A DNA stretch of 64,000 nucleotides from Schaalia sp. 19OD2882 (GCF_018986735.1 NZ_CP065521.1:806001-870000), one strand, 5' to 3'; positions 7,931 through 16,824 are shown, counted from the first letter of the stretch. Made by a program: numbers and translations. Notes: a model not told the origin generated them from the letters alone.

Positions 7931-8904
7931 CCGCGAGGAAGAGGGGGGCCACCGGCCCCGCCCAACACCAGGCGCCGACCGGGTCCGGTGTGCGACCCGT
8001 TGATTCGCTCGCACAGCATCTGCGCCGCCAGGCGCCCCATGAGTGCCGGGTCCAGCGGGCGCACCAGGATGTGCTGGTCGTGGTGGGTCTGGAAGGGAAG
8101 TTCCCCGAGAACCGCGACCAGGGCGGCGGAGTCGCATGCGTCGAGCGCCTGCAGTACGCCGACTCCGACGAGGTTGTTCGCCGCCAACAGGGCGTCAGGA
8201 GGATCGGCGGAGCCCAGGAGCTGCTCAGTTGCCCGCCTGGCCCCTGCCACGCGGAAGTCGGTGTGAGTGAGCAGACGCCCCTCGACCGGTAGGGCCGCCT
8301 CCTCCAGTGCCAGGCGCCACCCGCCGGCGCGCTCGACGGCGGTCGGAATCGTCGCCGGCCCGGTCAGGCAGGCGATCCTGCGGGCTCCGCGGGCGATGAG
8401 GTCCCGGGTGGCCTGCAGGGCCAGGCTCTCGTTGTCGAGCAGCACGTGGTCGAGGTCGAAACGCGTGGGTCGGTCCACGACGACCACGTGGACGCCCTCG
8501 TCGACGAGGGGGGACAGGTCGACATTCGTGTCCGCCGGGCAGATGACCACGCCTGCCATCCGTTCGTCGACGACCACCTGCAGGTAGCGCTCGACCTTGT
8601 CGGGGTCCTCGTCGGAGTTGGCCAGCACCAGGCTCAGGTCATTGTCGAGGGCGACGTCCTCGACTCCTCGCGCCATGGCGGTGAAGAAGGGGTTCTCGAT
8701 GTCGCCGACCACCAATGCGATGACCGCTGCCTGCCGTTTGCGCAGGGCCCTGCCGGCTCGACTGGGGGAGTAGCCGAGCCGTTGGACTGCTGCGGCGACG
8801 GCGCGGGCGTGTTCGGGTCTGACCTTGGCTCCGTTGAGGGTGCGCGAGACGGTCGCGGTGGAGACCTTGGCCTCGCGGGCGACGTCGACGATGCGGGCTC
8901 TCAT
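7900..8904 (-). CDS. LacI family transcriptional repressor of the adjacent sugar operon
   Basis: A 334-residue LacI/GalR regulator. The N-terminal helix-turn-helix reads IVDVAREAKVSTATVSRTLN, the hinge helix PSRAGRALRKR follows, then a periplasmic-binding-protein-like effector domain (VVGDIENPFFTAMARGVEDV, VIDRPTR-like and ALLAANN-like segments). It diverges from the binding-protein gene at 9077, with a candidate operator between them, so it most likely represses that operon and is relieved by its sugar. Its 3' end overlaps the tRNA on the other strand by 31 bases: the last ten residues (SRVRTDT tail) are antisense tRNA sequence. The native C-terminus was therefore probably lost or replaced. 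Confidence 0.9.
   Translation of the reverse strand: MRARIVDVAREAKVSTATVSRTLNGAKVRPEHARAVAAAVQRLGYSPSRAGRALRKRQAAVIALVVGDIENPFFTAMARGVEDVALDNDLSLVLANSDEDPDKVERYLQVVVDERMAGVVICPADTNVDLSPLVDEGVHVVVVDRPTRFDLDHVLLDNESLALQATRDLIARGARRIACLTGPATIPTAVERAGGWRLALEEAALPVEGRLLTHTDFRVAGARRATEQLLGSADPPDALLAANNLVGVGVLQALDACDSAALVAVLGELPFQTHHDQHILVRPLDPALMGRLAAQMLCERINGSHTGPGRRLVLGGAGGPPLPRGAPSRVRTDT
7945..7959 (+). terminator. Hairpin after the tRNA
   Basis: A perfect 6-bp stem GGGGCC / GGCCCC with a 3-base loop lies 15 bases after the tRNA. It is a plausible end signal for the tRNA transcript even without a T-run. It lies inside the last codons of the opposite-strand LacI gene. Confidence 0.45.
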
Positions 8905-8968
8905 GCCTTCCTCCGTAGCAGTGTCGGATCACGAAAGCGGTTCTTCGGTAACGAAATCATTTCAGTGC

Positions 8969-8997
8969 TTGACACTGTAATCGATTTCTCGAAAACT
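8969..8997 (+). promoter_or_regulatory. Promoter and LacI-type operator of the sugar operon
   Basis: TTGACA (8969-8974), a 17-base spacer and AAAACT (8992-8997) make a sigma-70-type promoter for the binding-protein gene. The spacer contains GTAATCGATTTC (8977-8988), a near-perfect palindrome centred on CG (AATCGATT core), typical of LacI-family operators. Repressor bound there would block polymerase. A related half-site, ACGAAATCATTTC, lies just upstream at about 8951-8963. Confidence 0.6.
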
Positions 8998-9076
8998 GGG
9001 AACACGCCCCACGGTCCAACGGAGGACCGGAGAACGGGGTCGCGGGGCAACGGCGCCCCGCAGAAAGGAGAAGAGC

Positions 9077-10414
9077 ATGATCTCCGTGTCACGACGAGCA
9101 ATGGTGGGCGTGACCTGCCTGGGCCTGATCCTCACCGCATGCGCGGGACAACCCGTCTCCCAACCCTCGGGGATGAGTGGCGGCGCCGGTGGCGGGGGAG
9201 AGGTGACCTTCAGGTCATGGAGCCCGATCGCCCAGACAACCGCAGCGATGGTCGAGGCCACCCAGGCGAAGGAGCCGGGCATCATCATCAAGTCAGAGAT
9301 CTTCAACTACCCGGAGTACCTCGTGGACCTCAACACGAGAGCCTCCTCGGACACCATGCCCGACATCGTCGGCCTGCAACCGGGTGCCCTCACGCAGCAG
9401 TACCGCAGCAAACTCATGCCGCTCAACGACTGCGCCGCCAAGACCTGGGGTGAGAACTGGAAGGACAAGTTCCACCCGATCGGTCTGGAGCAGTCCCTGC
9501 TGGGCAATCCCGAGGGCGACGAGAACTACTACACCCTGCCACTGCTGGTCCAGACGGTGAACCTGTGGCAGAACGACGAGCTCATGAAGGAAAAGGGCGT
9601 GGCCACCCCCAAGACCTGGGAGGAGCTGCAAAAGGCCTCCGCCGCCTTCAACGGGTCCGGCAAGGCGGGCTTCATGCTTCCGGCCAAGGACTCGTGGCTG
9701 CGCAATGTCGTCTTCCTCCAGATCGCCAACAACGTCAAACCCGGCCTCGTCTACGAGGCCGAGGTCGGCAAGGCCAAATGGACCGACGAGGCCGTGGTCA
9801 AGGCCTTCGAACACTGGCAGAAACTCTTCACCGACAAGATCGCCCAGGACGGCGCCATGGCGCTGGACGCCTACCCGAACGGCGCCAACCAATTCGAGGC
9901 CGGCGGCGCCGCGATGATCCCCCTGGGTGCCTGGTGGATCCAACAGTCCGACCCCGCCAAGACCGACGCACCGCCGCTGTCCCAAGGCCTCAAGGGCTTC
10001 ACACCCTTCCTCTTCCCGACCATTGCGGGGGGAGCCAGCGAGTCGCAACTCGTCGGAGGAGTCGACGTGGGTCTGGGGATCTCGGCCAACACGAAGAACC
10101 CCGACGCGGCATGCAAGGTGCTCACCGACTGGATCGCAGGTGCGGGCGCGCAGGTGCTCATCAACACCTTCAACGACCTGCCCGCCGTCAAGGGGCTCGA
10201 ACCCGAGAAGTTCACCTCCGACCACCAGAAGGAGGTCTGGGACCTCATGACCACCACGTGGATGCCCAAGGTCACGTACTCGCGCTACCTGCGCACACCC
10301 GACATGGACTCCGCACTCGGTGACGCCCTGGCCGGCCTTGCCACGGGAGAACTCACTCCCGACACCGCCGCCCAGAAGGTCCAGGCCGCACAGGACGCCG
10401 TGCTCAAGAAGTGA
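9077..10414 (+). CDS. ABC transporter sugar-binding lipoprotein (family 1 extracellular solute-binding protein)
   Basis: A 445-residue lipoprotein. The signal peptide ends in the lipobox LTAC (about residues 17-20), followed by a Gly/Ser-rich linker. The mature part resembles maltose/multiple-sugar binding proteins (FRSWSPIAQTTAAMVEATQA, PDIVGLQPGALTQQY, GANQFEAGGAAMIPLGAWW). It would be anchored outside the membrane and deliver sugar to the two permeases that follow. AAAGGAG at 9064-9070 is a good ribosome-binding site for the ATG. It is the first gene of the operon, so it is the one directly controlled by the operator at 8977. Confidence 0.93.
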   Translation: MISVSRRAMVGVTCLGLILTACAGQPVSQPSGMSGGAGGGGEVTFRSWSPIAQTTAAMVEATQAKEPGIIIKSEIFNYPEYLVDLNTRASSDTMPDIVGLQPGALTQQYRSKLMPLNDCAAKTWGENWKDKFHPIGLEQSLLGNPEGDENYYTLPLLVQTVNLWQNDELMKEKGVATPKTWEELQKASAAFNGSGKAGFMLPAKDSWLRNVVFLQIANNVKPGLVYEAEVGKAKWTDEAVVKAFEHWQKLFTDKIAQDGAMALDAYPNGANQFEAGGAAMIPLGAWWIQQSDPAKTDAPPLSQGLKGFTPFLFPTIAGGASESQLVGGVDVGLGISANTKNPDAACKVLTDWIAGAGAQVLINTFNDLPAVKGLEPEKFTSDHQKEVWDLMTTTWMPKVTYSRYLRTPDMDSALGDALAGLATGELTPDTAAQKVQAAQDAVLKK

Positions 10415-10465
10415 CGACGTGGGCGGGGCCCACCGGGGCCCCGCCCACCCTGAGCCGGAGGACTC

Positions 10466-11410
10466 ATGAACAAGAAGACCGACCGAATCCAGTGGGACTC
10501 CTACCTGTTCCTGCTCCCAGCCGCAGTTCTCTTCTTCGTCTTCGTCGCCTACCCGATCGTCTACAACTTCCAGGCGTCCCTGCTCGAGTGGGACGGCATC
10601 AACGAGGCCACACCCGTGGGCCTGGACAACTACGCGGCCCTGGCAGATGACCCGACATTCGCCCTGACCCTGCGCAACAGTGCTCTGTGGATCCTGCTGA
10701 CCGTCGTCCCCCAATCGGTCATCGGATTCCTCATGGCACTGCTGCTCAACACCGAACTCAAAGGGCGCATCGTCTACCGCACCCTGTTCTTCGTCCCCGT
10801 GGTGATCTCACCCATCGTCATCGGCATCGTCTGGCAGCGCCTACTGGACCCCTTCCGGGGCGTCACGGGTGCCATCGCCCACGCCACCGGATGGGAATGG
10901 TTCGGCCAGAACTTCCTCGGCAGCCCCGACACCGCCATCTTCACCGTCATCGTCATCAACGTGTGGCAGTGGTCGGGATACTCGATGCTCTTCTACCTGG
11001 CCGGTCTCCAGCAGATCGACGCCTCGCTGCTCGAAGCCGCGCGCATCGACGGAGCCTCCTACTGGAGGACCGTCCGCTCGATCATCCTGCCGCTTCTCAA
11101 GCCCACACACCTGTCACTGGTGCTGCTCTCGGTCATCGGATCCCTCAAGACCTTCGAACTGGTCTACGCAACGACGAAGGGAGGCCCCAACCACGCCTCC
11201 GAGATGATCCCCACCTACACATTCCTCAAGGCCTTCGAACTGCAGTCCGTGGGCAGTGGCGCCGCGCTGTCGATCGTCCTCATTGCCTTGGCAGTCGTCT
11301 CCGCCCTGGTCCTGGTCGTCCTCTTCGGCGCCGGATTCATCTCCGGTTCTCACGACGAAGCGTCCCTGCTCACCCGAGTCCTGAAGAGGAGACGCGATGA
11401 AGAAGCGTAG
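10466..11410 (+). CDS. ABC sugar transporter permease (MalF/UgpA-like)
   Basis: A 314-residue membrane protein with about six transmembrane segments (first YLFLLPAAVLFFVFVAYPIV). It carries the cytoplasmic EAA loop EAARIDGASYWRTVRSIILP that docks the ATPase. GGAGG precedes the ATG. Its last 14 bases overlap the next permease gene, so the two subunits are probably made in equal amounts. No ATPase gene is in the operon. Confidence 0.93.
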   Translation: MNKKTDRIQWDSYLFLLPAAVLFFVFVAYPIVYNFQASLLEWDGINEATPVGLDNYAALADDPTFALTLRNSALWILLTVVPQSVIGFLMALLLNTELKGRIVYRTLFFVPVVISPIVIGIVWQRLLDPFRGVTGAIAHATGWEWFGQNFLGSPDTAIFTVIVINVWQWSGYSMLFYLAGLQQIDASLLEAARIDGASYWRTVRSIILPLLKPTHLSLVLLSVIGSLKTFELVYATTKGGPNHASEMIPTYTFLKAFELQSVGSGAALSIVLIALAVVSALVLVVLFGAGFISGSHDEASLLTRVLKRRRDEEA

Positions 11411-12221
11411 AAACGCCATCCAGTACCTCCACCTGCTGGCTGCCCCATGGTCCCTGCTGTGGGTCCTGCCGGTCCTGGCGGTGCTCAGCCTGTCCCTCAT
11501 GCCCACGAGCGACCCGACGACCACCGCTTGGGGGCTGGTGCCAAACAGCCCATCCCTGTCGAACTACTCCCTGATCTTCGCGCAGAACCCGATCCTCAGG
11601 CACGTGGTCAACTCCCTGCTCATCACCGTGCCCTCGGTGATCCTCACGGTCCTGTCCGGATCCATGGTCGCCTTCGCCCTGGTGCGCCTGCGATTCCCCG
11701 GAAAACCGGTGGTCTTCGCCCTCATGGTCCTCACCATGGTCCTGCCGATGGCTTCCATCGTCGTGGCCGTCTACCGGGTCCTGCAATTCCTCGGGTTGTA
11801 CAACTCGATCATCGGCCTGGTCCTGGTCTACACGGCGCTGGGCACCCCATTCGCGGTCATCATGATCAGGAACTCCTTCGCCGCGATCCCCGACGAGACC
11901 TACGAGGCCGCCCTCGTCGACGGGGCCGGCAAGTGGAGGATCCTCTTCCGCATCTACCTGCCCCTGGCCAAGGCCTCGGTGGCGGTGGTTGTCGTGTGGC
12001 AGTCGATGATGACGTGGAACGACTTCTTGCTGCCACTGGTCTCCATCGCGGACAACATCCTCAAACCCCTCGTCCTGGTCCCCTTGGCGTACCAAGGCAT
12101 CTACCTGTCCCAGCCGGGCGCCCTCTTCGCCGTCCTGGTCCTCATCTCGATGCCGATGGTCCTCATCTTCCTGCTCATGCAGCGGGGCCTGGTCAACGGA
12201 CTGGCAGGAGCCATCAAATGA
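11397..12221 (+). CDS. ABC sugar transporter permease (MalG/UgpE-like)
   Basis: A 274-residue membrane protein with about six transmembrane helices and an EAA loop EAALVDGAGKWRILFRIYLP. It pairs with the preceding permease to form the channel. The start overlaps the previous gene, and its stop overlaps the start of the kinase gene (ATGA). As no nucleotide-binding subunit is encoded nearby, the pair is expected to use a shared multi-sugar ATPase (MsiK/UgpC type) encoded elsewhere; that is known for actinobacteria and inferred here. Confidence 0.93.
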   Translation: MKKRRNAIQYLHLLAAPWSLLWVLPVLAVLSLSLMPTSDPTTTAWGLVPNSPSLSNYSLIFAQNPILRHVVNSLLITVPSVILTVLSGSMVAFALVRLRFPGKPVVFALMVLTMVLPMASIVVAVYRVLQFLGLYNSIIGLVLVYTALGTPFAVIMIRNSFAAIPDETYEAALVDGAGKWRILFRIYLPLAKASVAVVVVWQSMMTWNDFLLPLVSIADNILKPLVLVPLAYQGIYLSQPGALFAVLVLISMPMVLIFLLMQRGLVNGLAGAIK

Positions 12222-13612
12222 TCGTCTCAGTGGATCTGGGCACCTCCGGAGTGCGCGTGGCGCTGGTCGACCGCGACCTCGACCTGCACGACGCCATCCG
12301 CACCGGCATCACGGTCGCCTTCGAGTCCGACGGGCGCGCCACCGTGGTCCTTGCCCACGTGCTCACGGCCGTCTTCACCGGAATCCGCTCCCTGCTCGAA
12401 CGCAATGAAGGAGTCGAGGTCGACGCCGTCTCCTTCTCCTCCCAGGGCGAGGTCATCTTCCCCCTGACCCCGCAGGGCAGTGCCCCGGAGTCCTTCGCGG
12501 TCACCGTGGACACCTCCGGCGTGCCTTCACAGGACGAAATGGCCGAGGCCGGGGACGCCGCAGACTTCCAGGCGACCACCGGCCAGCCGCTGCACGCCAT
12601 GTTTCCCGTCTTCCGTCTGCACGGGCGCCACCGGGCAGGGGAGAGCTTCGGACGTGTGGTCTCCCTGGACAGCCACATCCGACAACTCCTCGGAGGCGGC
12701 CCGCAGATCGACCTGTCCTTGGCGTCACGATCCGGCATGTTCGACGTCGACGCGCGCCAATGGTCGCCCGAACTGTGCAGCTGGGCGGGCCTCGGCGCCC
12801 ACCTGCTGCCGCCGGTCGTACCGGCAGGAAGTGTCGTCGGCGCAGTCGACCAGGACGGCCACGGCCTGACCGGCCTGCCCGTGGGGACACCCATCGTCGT
12901 GGGCTCCCACGACCAGGCCTGCGCCTACTGGGGCGCCGGAGGCATCCCGGCCGAGGTCGCCGTATTTTCCGCGGGCTCCTCCGAATGCCTCACACAGGGC
13001 CGGTGGGGGCGCCCCGACGTCTTCGGCAGCGCCATGCCCACCTACCCGGTGGCCGAGGACCTGTGGCTCACCCTGGTCGGCATACCCGCAGGCGGATGGG
13101 CGCTGGAATGGCTGGCGAAACTCGGCTCCCGCCCCGTGGGTTCGCTGGTCTCGGAGGCCGCCGCCCGACAGGTGACCCGAGTCCTGGTCCACCCCTACTT
13201 CGGAGGATCCCCGACCTTCCGCAACGACCCCTCGGCCAGTGCGAGCATGCATCGACTCAGCCTGGACGTGGACCTGGTCGACCTGACCCGGGCAATGGTC
13301 GAAGCCTCCGGTTTCGAGCTGGGGGACGGCCTTGCCCGCACGGAAGCCTCACTGGGGCGCCCCGCTCGCGTGCACTGCTCCGGCACGGGCGCCTCCTTCG
13401 ACGCCACCTCGATTCGCGCCGATGCCTGCACGCGCACGCTGACCATCGTCCCGCCCGACGCCGCCATTCAGGGCGCTGCCCTGCAGGCGTGGGTCGGTCT
13501 GGGCGCCTTCGAATCCCTCGTGGGATGCCACACCCCGCCCGTCCTGGCCACGGTCGAACCCGCAAGGTGCGACTTGTTGGCCGACAAACGCCGCGAATAC
13601 CTCGCACACTGA
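12218..13612 (+). CDS. FGGY family carbohydrate kinase
   Basis: A 464-residue sugar kinase. The N-terminal DLGTSGVRVALVDRD phosphate-binding motif is at about residues 5-19. The central GSHDQACAYWGAGGIPAEVA block and C-terminal CSGTGASFDATSIRADA are consistent with the two-domain FGGY fold (xylulo-, ribulo-, fucu- or rhamnulokinases). The context (ABC importer, then two aldolases) suggests it phosphorylates the imported ketose before aldol cleavage. The exact substrate cannot be told from sequence. The ATG overlaps the permease stop. Confidence 0.88.
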   Translation: MIVSVDLGTSGVRVALVDRDLDLHDAIRTGITVAFESDGRATVVLAHVLTAVFTGIRSLLERNEGVEVDAVSFSSQGEVIFPLTPQGSAPESFAVTVDTSGVPSQDEMAEAGDAADFQATTGQPLHAMFPVFRLHGRHRAGESFGRVVSLDSHIRQLLGGGPQIDLSLASRSGMFDVDARQWSPELCSWAGLGAHLLPPVVPAGSVVGAVDQDGHGLTGLPVGTPIVVGSHDQACAYWGAGGIPAEVAVFSAGSSECLTQGRWGRPDVFGSAMPTYPVAEDLWLTLVGIPAGGWALEWLAKLGSRPVGSLVSEAAARQVTRVLVHPYFGGSPTFRNDPSASASMHRLSLDVDLVDLTRAMVEASGFELGDGLARTEASLGRPARVHCSGTGASFDATSIRADACTRTLTIVPPDAAIQGAALQAWVGLGAFESLVGCHTPPVLATVEPARCDLLADKRREYLAH

Positions 13613-13635
13613 ACACCCCGACGAAAGGACACACC

Positions 13636-14271
13636 ATGTTCAACCGTGCTCATCTTCCCCTCGCCTTTGAGATCCTCTACTACTGCCAGAAGTCGATGGA
13701 GTACGGACTCAACTTCAACACCCAGGGCAACATCTCGGCGAGGATCCCCGGCACGGACCTGGTCATGGTCACCCCCTCGGACATCGAGTACGACCGGATG
13801 TCCGCCACTGACATGGTCATCGTCGACATGGACGGCGCGGTCCACTCCGGCTCGCACGCCCCGTCCTCGGAGATCGACGTCCACCTGGCCACCTACGAGC
13901 GCCGCCCGGATGCGCAGGCGATCGTCCACGCCGAACCGGTTTTCGCCAACGCATTCGGGGTGGCCGGCACCCCGATCGCCGGGTCCATGGTGAACATGAT
14001 CATCTACACCAAGGGCGAAGTGCCGATCATGCCCTTCCAGCAGTCCAACTCCCGCGAGTTCGGCGAGGCCATGTGCGATGTCATGGGTGATCTCAATGCT
14101 GTCGTGTGGGCGAACCACGGGATCCTCACCGTGGGCCCCGACCTGCGCACGGCCTTCAAAACCGCCGTGGCCGTCGAGTCGGCGGCGAAGATCCTGTGGG
14201 CGGCCAAGGCGATCTCCAGTGACCTGAGCCTGCTCTCCTACGACGAGCTGGGGTTGGACCATGCCCTCTGA
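13636..14271 (+). CDS. Class II aldolase/adducin family protein (ribulose-5-P epimerase / fuculose-1-P aldolase type)
   Basis: A 211-residue class II aldolase/adducin domain. It has the phosphate-binding NTQGNISARI segment (family SxGNxS/NxGNxS), VTPSDIEYDRM, SSEIDVHLATYERRPDAQAI and WANHGILTVG. Zinc-binding histidines are normally H-x-H plus a later H. Here H98 and H161 are present, but the second of the pair is E100 (VHAEP instead of VHTHx), while the catalytic glutamate position E79 is kept. It may use a Glu ligand or have altered activity. AAAGGA lies upstream. It overlaps the next aldolase gene by 11 bases. Confidence 0.87.
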   Translation: MFNRAHLPLAFEILYYCQKSMEYGLNFNTQGNISARIPGTDLVMVTPSDIEYDRMSATDMVIVDMDGAVHSGSHAPSSEIDVHLATYERRPDAQAIVHAEPVFANAFGVAGTPIAGSMVNMIIYTKGEVPIMPFQQSNSREFGEAMCDVMGDLNAVVWANHGILTVGPDLRTAFKTAVAVESAAKILWAAKAISSDLSLLSYDELGLDHAL

Positions 14272-15226
14272 GTTCTTGCGCCCCATGTCCGACCTGCTGG
14301 TCGAGGCCGAGCGGGGCGGTTACGCGGTGGGTGCCTTCAACTGCTCGACACTGGAGCAGGTGGCGGCCGTGGTCGAGGTGGCGAACCGGGAACACAGCCC
14401 GGTCATCGTCCAGATGATCGCCGGAGTGGGAACCCTGCCGGATGCGATCATGTGGCCGCTGGCCCGCTCCGTCGTGGAGGCCACGGCGCAGGTGCCGGTG
14501 GCCCTGCACCTGGACCACGGGCGCACCTACGAGGACTGCGCCCGCGCCATCGACTGCGGTTTCACCTCGGTCATGCGTGACGCCTCCAGGGACGAGGCCG
14601 GTCGAACGCCCTTGAGCCTGGAGGACAACATCGCCGAGACCCTCCGCGTGGTCACCTTGGCCGCAGGGGCAGGGGTGTCGGTCGAAGGCGAGGTCGGCAC
14701 GGTCGGCGGCGGGGGAGAAGGCGCCGGCATGCGCGGGGCCTTCGACTTCGAGACGACGAGCGTCGAGGACGCTGTCCACTTCGCCCGCACCACCGGTGTG
14801 GATGCCATGGCCCTGGCCGTGGGCACCAGCCACGGAGCGGTCAAGTTCCCCGTGGGCGCCCAACCGGAGCTGCGTTTCGACCTCATCGAGCAGGTCCACC
14901 GGGCGCTGCCGGAGGTGGCCCTGGTGCTCCACGGCAGTTCGACCTGCCCGCACGAGGACGTGGCCCGCGTCAACGCCCATGGCGGGCGGGTATCGCCCTC
15001 GTCAGGGATCACCGCCGAGGACAAGCGTCGGGCGGTCGCCTTGGGGATGCGCAAGATCAACCAGGGCACCGACTCGAATTTGGCGTGGACCGGCGCCACC
15101 CGCGCGTGGATGGGTGCCCATCGGGACCAGGTCGACCCGTGGGAGGTCACGAGGGCGGGAATGGAGGCCATGCAGGTCGCGGTCGCGCGCGCAATGGAGG
15201 TCTTCGGTTCGACCAATCGGGTCTGA
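14261..15226 (+). CDS. Class II fructose/tagatose-bisphosphate aldolase-like protein (FbaA/GatY/KbaY family)
   Basis: A 321-residue zinc-dependent aldolase of the class II FBP family. HLDHG starts at residue 83 (metal H86, catalytic D85), the GEVGTVGG turn is at about 144, GTSHG places metal H191, and LHGSS places H224. The phosphate-binding block reads GMRKINQGTD in place of the common KINV-x-TD. It would cleave the kinase product (a ketose 1-phosphate or bisphosphate) into dihydroxyacetone phosphate and an aldehyde. It ends the operon and is followed by a strong hairpin. Confidence 0.9.
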   Translation: MPSEFLRPMSDLLVEAERGGYAVGAFNCSTLEQVAAVVEVANREHSPVIVQMIAGVGTLPDAIMWPLARSVVEATAQVPVALHLDHGRTYEDCARAIDCGFTSVMRDASRDEAGRTPLSLEDNIAETLRVVTLAAGAGVSVEGEVGTVGGGGEGAGMRGAFDFETTSVEDAVHFARTTGVDAMALAVGTSHGAVKFPVGAQPELRFDLIEQVHRALPEVALVLHGSSTCPHEDVARVNAHGGRVSPSSGITAEDKRRAVALGMRKINQGTDSNLAWTGATRAWMGAHRDQVDPWEVTRAGMEAMQVAVARAMEVFGSTNRV

Positions 15227-15251
15227 GGACCGGCAGGTCGAGTGCGGGCGT

Positions 15252-15280
15252 CGGGGCCCGGCGAGGTCGGCCGGGCCCCG
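15252..15280 (+). terminator. Hairpin at the end of the sugar operon
   Basis: A perfect 11-bp GC stem (15252-15262 with 15270-15280) encloses a 7-base loop 25 bases after the last aldolase. There is no T-run, which is common for terminators in high-GC actinobacteria. Confidence 0.6.
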
Positions 15281-15388
15281 TTCGCCACGGGCGGAGAGAC
15301 CCGAGGCGCCCAGAGGTGGCGTTTGTCGGGCGTACATGATTCAGTTCTCACTGAGGGTGCCGTGCGTGCGCCCGAAGTGGAGGACACC

Positions 15389-16318
15389 ATGAGCAACCCG
15401 GTCTTCAACAAGCTCGAGCGAGAGTGGGCGGGCACCACTCCGGCCGGATACCCGACCATGCCCGGCTACCAGGTCGGTGCGCCCGGCGCCCAGACGCAGT
15501 ACGCCCCACCCTCGCCCCACCGGGGAACCCAGCAGGGTGGGCCCATCTCCCAGTCCGCCCCGTCAGGGTGGGACCAGCAGGCGATGGAGGCCGCATGGCA
15601 GGCGCCCGCCGCCGACGCAGTGGACCGCGGCCGCATGACCTTCGACGACGTCCTGGTCAAGACGGGCCTGTCCTTCGCGCTCCTCCTGGCCGTGGGCACC
15701 GTGTCGTGGTGGGCGGCCACCATGAACTCGTCGATCCTCTTCGGTCTTGTCGCCGTCGGCTTCATCGGCGGCTTCGTCCTGGCCTTGGTCAACAGTTTCT
15801 CGCGGACCATCCGGCCCGCCCTGGTTCTGGCCTACGCGGCCTTCGAAGGCATGGCCCTGGGCGCCTTCTCGATGCTCATGGAGCACCTGTACCCGGGCAT
15901 CGTCATCCAGGCGGTCCTGGCCACGCTCGCCGTCTTCGGGGTGACCCTGGTGCTGTTCACCATGGGGATCGTGCGCAACTCGCCCAAGTTGGCCAAGATC
16001 GCCCTGATCGGCTTGGTGGGATTGTTGGTCTACCGCCTGGTCAACATGCTGTTGGTGGCCTTCGGCGTCATCGGCACCTCCTTCTCGAACACGACGATCT
16101 CGATCCTGGGTCTGCAGGTCGAGGTCGGTGTGCTGGTCGGCCTCATCGCCGTGGGCATCGGCACCCTGTGCCTCATCCAGGACTTCGACCAGGCCAAGGT
16201 CGGCATCCAGATGGGCGCCCCCTCCCGCTACGCGTGGGCCTGCGCATTCGGCCTCATGGTCACCATCGTGTGGATGTACCTGGAGATCCTGCAGCTGCTG
16301 GCCAGACTGCGCGACTGA
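15389..16318 (+). CDS. Bax inhibitor-1/YccA family membrane protein
   Basis: A 309-residue protein. About 90 hydrophilic Pro/Gln-rich cytoplasmic residues are followed by seven transmembrane segments (first FALLLAVGTVSWWAATM). The last third, VGIGTLCLIQDFDQAKVG, carries the acidic residues typical of the YccA/BI-1 C-terminus. BI-1 relatives are pH-sensitive calcium-leak channels in other bacteria. The long N-terminal tail is usual for actinobacterial versions. GTGGAGGA before the ATG is a good ribosome-binding site. It stands as a single gene between terminators. Confidence 0.88.
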   Translation: MSNPVFNKLEREWAGTTPAGYPTMPGYQVGAPGAQTQYAPPSPHRGTQQGGPISQSAPSGWDQQAMEAAWQAPAADAVDRGRMTFDDVLVKTGLSFALLLAVGTVSWWAATMNSSILFGLVAVGFIGGFVLALVNSFSRTIRPALVLAYAAFEGMALGAFSMLMEHLYPGIVIQAVLATLAVFGVTLVLFTMGIVRNSPKLAKIALIGLVGLLVYRLVNMLLVAFGVIGTSFSNTTISILGLQVEVGVLVGLIAVGIGTLCLIQDFDQAKVGIQMGAPSRYAWACAFGLMVTIVWMYLEILQLLARLRD

Positions 16319-16408
16319 CCCTCGATCGACTCCGGCGGCACCCGCTTCGACTGGGAGCCGCCCTCACCCGGGCGCCTGCGTGCGCCACCCCCGTCGAAAG
16401 GACCCCCC

Positions 16409-16807
16409 GTGGAGAACATCACCGTCACCGGCGACTTCGGTCGCAAGCCCGTCCTCACCTTCGATTCGACCGAGCCCTCGCCTGAGCTGCTGGTCGAAGT
16501 CCTGCACGAGGGTGAGGGCCAGGTGGTCGAAGCCGGCGACGAGATCCACTGCCACTACTTGGGGCAGGTGTGGAACGGCAAGGTCTTCGACAACTCCTAC
16601 GACCGCGGCGGCGCCCTGACTTTCCAGATCGGCGTCGGAATGGTCATCCGCGGCTGGGACGAGGGCCTGGTCGGACACCGTGTGGGCTCACGTGTCCTGC
16701 TGTCCATCCCTTCCGAGTACGGCTACGGTCAGCGCGGCGTTCCCCAGGCGGGGATTCGAGGCGGGGACACCCTGGTCTTCGTCACCGACATCCTCGGCGT
16801 CGCCTGA
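16409..16807 (+). CDS. FKBP-type peptidyl-prolyl cis-trans isomerase
   Basis: A 132-residue single-domain FKBP. It has HYLGQVWNGKVFDNSYDRG, VIRGWDEGLVGHRVGSRVLL, IPSEYGYG and GDTLVFVTDILGV, which together make the FK506-binding fold. No signal peptide is visible, so it is cytoplasmic and assists folding at prolines. The start is GTG with GAAAGGA upstream. A strong terminator follows. Confidence 0.95.
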   Translation: MENITVTGDFGRKPVLTFDSTEPSPELLVEVLHEGEGQVVEAGDEIHCHYLGQVWNGKVFDNSYDRGGALTFQIGVGMVIRGWDEGLVGHRVGSRVLLSIPSEYGYGQRGVPQAGIRGGDTLVFVTDILGVA

Positions 16808-16824
16808 TCCCACCGGCACCACTC

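Noticed and set aside
9077-15226. Maltose/maltodextrin identity for the sugar operon
   Set aside because: The permeases look MalF/MalG-like, but the kinase and two aldolases do not fit maltodextrin use, so the substrate is left open.
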